A DNA stretch of 64,000 nucleotides from Daldinia sp. FL1419 (taxonomy: Eukaryota; Ascomycota; Sordariomycetes; Xylariales; Hypoxylaceae). The position numbers and the translations under genes were made by a program. Numbering within the stretch: position 1 is the first letter of the stretch; the number at the start of each line of letters is the position of its first letter. Below, in pieces: positions 62,238-64,000 of this stretch. The stretch is taken from NCBI GenBank assembly GCA_025201765.1, contig MU623495.1, positions 1 through 64,000 of the forward strand, in the 5' to 3' direction. Under the pieces are notes generated by a model. That model worked only from the letters and a program-made list of their open reading frames with translations, was not told the origin of the DNA and did not search any database.

Positions 62238-62774
62238 AATTTATTCAACTGACTGATGCATCTCCTCGCTTCAAATATCTAGATCGACAACCAACTTGGG
62301 CTCGAGACGCTATGTAGTGCTGCATAACGTGTCATATTCTAATCGTATATCATTAGTATGCTTTTATTGTCACAGTTTCTACCCGGCGGTTCGCGTATCA
62401 ATAGATGGCGATGGGTCGGAGTTGTTCTTTTGCACTCTACTCGGGTACTGGGGTTAAGAATCCTTGGTTAGATAGTCGACCTGGTGGACCGATGGCTAGT
62501 TGCCCTCGTCCGTTATTATGGACGCGATGCCTCAGAGGATGCGTGCCTCGACGGTTATTCCCTTGTCGTATTTCTAGAACTTTCAAAATCGGCCCTAGCG
62601 ATTTCGTATATCTGAGTACCGGGTCTTAACACCCCTTTCTCGGACTTTTAAAGCCCAGTGTAGGAGCATCTTGTCTTACGTGGGAGTTCTGCATGCATGA
62701 TGACATATATCTTATAACCAACAGCATTGTCCCAGTGTCTTCGTATTAACCCCAACTCGCGCTTGTCATATACA

Positions 62775-64000
62775 ATGGAAGTCTTGGCCCTTCCTGTCGA
62801 GAATCAGCGGCCATCTACAGCGCATATACTTCGATACCCTCCTTCCCCCCCTTCCCCCCCTTCCCCCCCTGCGACGCAAAGCGGCTCGAGAAGAGAGTCG
62901 AGTACCAGTAGCGATTTTGAGATCCAGACGCTGCTACGCAATGTCGACGAGTCGAAACCTGAAAATTCTCGAGCATATCCCCTCCCGCCGAGAAGTAGGC
63001 CTGATAATAATATATTAACAGAGGATCTCAGGACTCCGGACCATCATGTTGTCAGAGATCCCCGATTAATCCGTCTTACGGGCGTCCATCCTTTCAACGT
63101 CGAGGCACCGTTAAGCGAGCTCTTTAACGAGGGTTTCATAACCACAAAGGATCTCCATTACGTCCGAAATCACGGGGCCGTGCCCCGAGTAGAAGACGCG
63201 GAGACTATGGGGTGGGAGTTTACGATAGAAGGCATGGTAGACAACCCTATCAAACTGGATCTAGCGCAGCTTATCAACGAGTACGAACAAGTTACATACC
63301 CGGTTACCCTCGTCTGTGCTGGTAATAGAAGAAAGGAACAGAACATTGTGAGAAAAACAAAAGGGTTCTCTTGGGGGGCAGCGGGTTTGTCGACAGCGTT
63401 ATGGACTGGCGTCGTGATTGGCGATCTGCTAAAAGCAGCGAGGCCAAAGCGAGGAGCAAAGTACGTATGCCTCGAAGGGGCTGATAGATTGCCCAATGGC
63501 TACTATGGGACATGCGTCAAAATGAACTGGGCCATGGATCCCAATCGAGGAGTTATGGTCGCCCATAGGATGAACGGTGAACCGCTTCCTCCTGACCACG
63601 GAAGACCCCTGCGGGTTATCGTCCCAGGGCAGATCGGAGGCCGGAGCGTAAAATGGTTAAAGAGGATTATAGTTACGGCGACACCCAGCGATAATTGGTA
63701 CCACATCTATGACAATAGAGTGTTGCCTACGATGATCACGCCTGAGATGAGTGCCGACATGCCAGACGCTTGGAGAGACGAACGCTATGCTATCTACGAT
63801 CTAAATACAAATAGCGCCACTTGCTTTCCGGCTCACGACGAAAGGCTCTCACTGACTGGAAGTGCTCAAAGCTATCGGGTTCGTGGCTATGCTTACGCCG
63901 GAGGAGGTAAGAGAGTAACTAGGGTCGAAGTAACTCTCGACAAAGGGAAATCCTGGCTTCTTGCCAATATTTCTTACCCTGAGGACGAGTACCGACTGGC
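62775..64000 (+). CDS. niaD: Nitrate reductase (NAD(P)H), 5' part
   Basis: Cytosolic assimilatory enzyme reducing nitrate to nitrite via FAD, cytochrome b5 heme and molybdopterin. Only the first 408 codons lie in the window and the frame is open at the edge, with no intron seen. The N-terminal ~90 residues are variable and contain an SPP repeat (residues 24-32). The molybdopterin domain begins near RDPRLIRLTGVHPFNVEAPL (94-113). The molybdenum-ligand Cys is residue 181 in VTLVCAGNRRKEQN. FSWGAAGLSTALWTGVVIGD, YVCLEGADRLPNGYYGT and MNGEPLPPDHGRPLRVIVPG are standard. The dimerisation domain is entered at SYRVRGYAYAGGGKRVTRVE. Sulfite oxidase shares this fold, but the long N-terminus and the motif set favour nitrate reductase. 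The upstream NIT4 and GATA sites agree. Heme and FAD domains are outside the window. Confidence 0.9.
   Translation, partial: MEVLALPVENQRPSTAHILRYPPSPPSPPSPPATQSGSRRESSTSSDFEIQTLLRNVDESKPENSRAYPLPPRSRPDNNILTEDLRTPDHHVVRDPRLIRLTGVHPFNVEAPLSELFNEGFITTKDLHYVRNHGAVPRVEDAETMGWEFTIEGMVDNPIKLDLAQLINEYEQVTYPVTLVCAGNRRKEQNIVRKTKGFSWGAAGLSTALWTGVVIGDLLKAARPKRGAKYVCLEGADRLPNGYYGTCVKMNWAMDPNRGVMVAHRMNGEPLPPDHGRPLRVIVPGQIGGRSVKWLKRIIVTATPSDNWYHIYDNRVLPTMITPEMSADMPDAWRDERYAIYDLNTNSATCFPAHDERLSLTGSAQSYRVRGYAYAGGGKRVTRVEVTLDKGKSWLLANISYPEDEYRL
62844..62870 (+). repeat. 9-bp coding tandem repeat (3 copies)
   Basis: Three exact copies of TTCCCCCCC inside the nitrate reductase N-terminus. Because the unit is 9 bp the frame is kept and it reads as a Ser-Pro-Pro repeat. 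Confidence 0.9.

Larger units (their letters stand above)
60476..62774. other. Divergent intergenic region between UPF2 and nitrate reductase
   Basis: 2.3 kb. The left end is the UPF2 promoter, the right half the nitrate reductase control region with GATA and NIT4-type sites. TACCTAGGTA-type repeats occur at about 61117-61135 and 61303-61335. The frame 61550-61741 (+, 63 codons) has no recognised features. Confidence 0.55.

Noticed and set aside
1..64000. Starship-type giant transposon or secondary-metabolite cluster
   Set aside because: No DUF3435 tyrosine recombinase, polyketide synthase, peptide synthetase or terpene cyclase sequence was seen.

Overview
The window is nuclear DNA of a filamentous ascomycete, probably a Sordariomycete. 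The evidence is short GT-AG introns (about 43-120 nt) with CTAAC/CTGAC-type branch sites, a Polycomb EED gene, a class VI chitin synthase, a fungal Rrn11, an assimilatory nitrate reductase, and very AT-rich blocks full of C-to-T/G-to-A decayed repeats, the signature of repeat-induced point mutation (RIP). I cannot name the genus.

Layout. 1-19440 is a gene-free AT block built from decayed retroelements. An outer LTR element (4975-19012, two 163-bp LTRs) is interrupted by a second LTR element (7581-13301, LTRs of 399 and 396 bp). 19440-28154 is a gene-sparse normal-composition arm with a GH76 mannanase-like gene (-), tRNA-Ala (-), a small secreted cysteine-rich protein (+) and the nine-exon PRC2 gene EED (-). 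28471-32168 is a second RIP-like AT block. 32169-37197 has no convincing gene. 37198-64000 is gene-rich: a PAS-domain regulator (+), a Yip4-like Golgi protein (+), Rrn11 (-), a complex I NDUFA5-type subunit (-), a Gvp36-like BAR protein (-), class VI chitin synthase (-), the NMD factor UPF2 (-), and the 5' two fifths or so of nitrate reductase (+), which runs off the window.

The genes are mostly unlinked housekeeping genes rather than one pathway. The wall and secretion genes (GH76, chitin synthase, Yip4, Gvp36) are loosely related. EED is notable for lying between two heterochromatin-like AT blocks. The nitrate reductase has a classical upstream region: one perfect NIT4/NirA-type palindrome and two GATAAG sites. 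Exon models were built by hand from splice signals and reading frame. All are closed except GH76, whose exon 2/3 junction is out of phase. I saw no clearly new molecular system. The most informative signals are the strand-asymmetric decay of both LTR pairs, a telomere-like (CCCTAA)3 apparently created by that decay, in-frame introns in two genes, and a substituted cage residue in EED.
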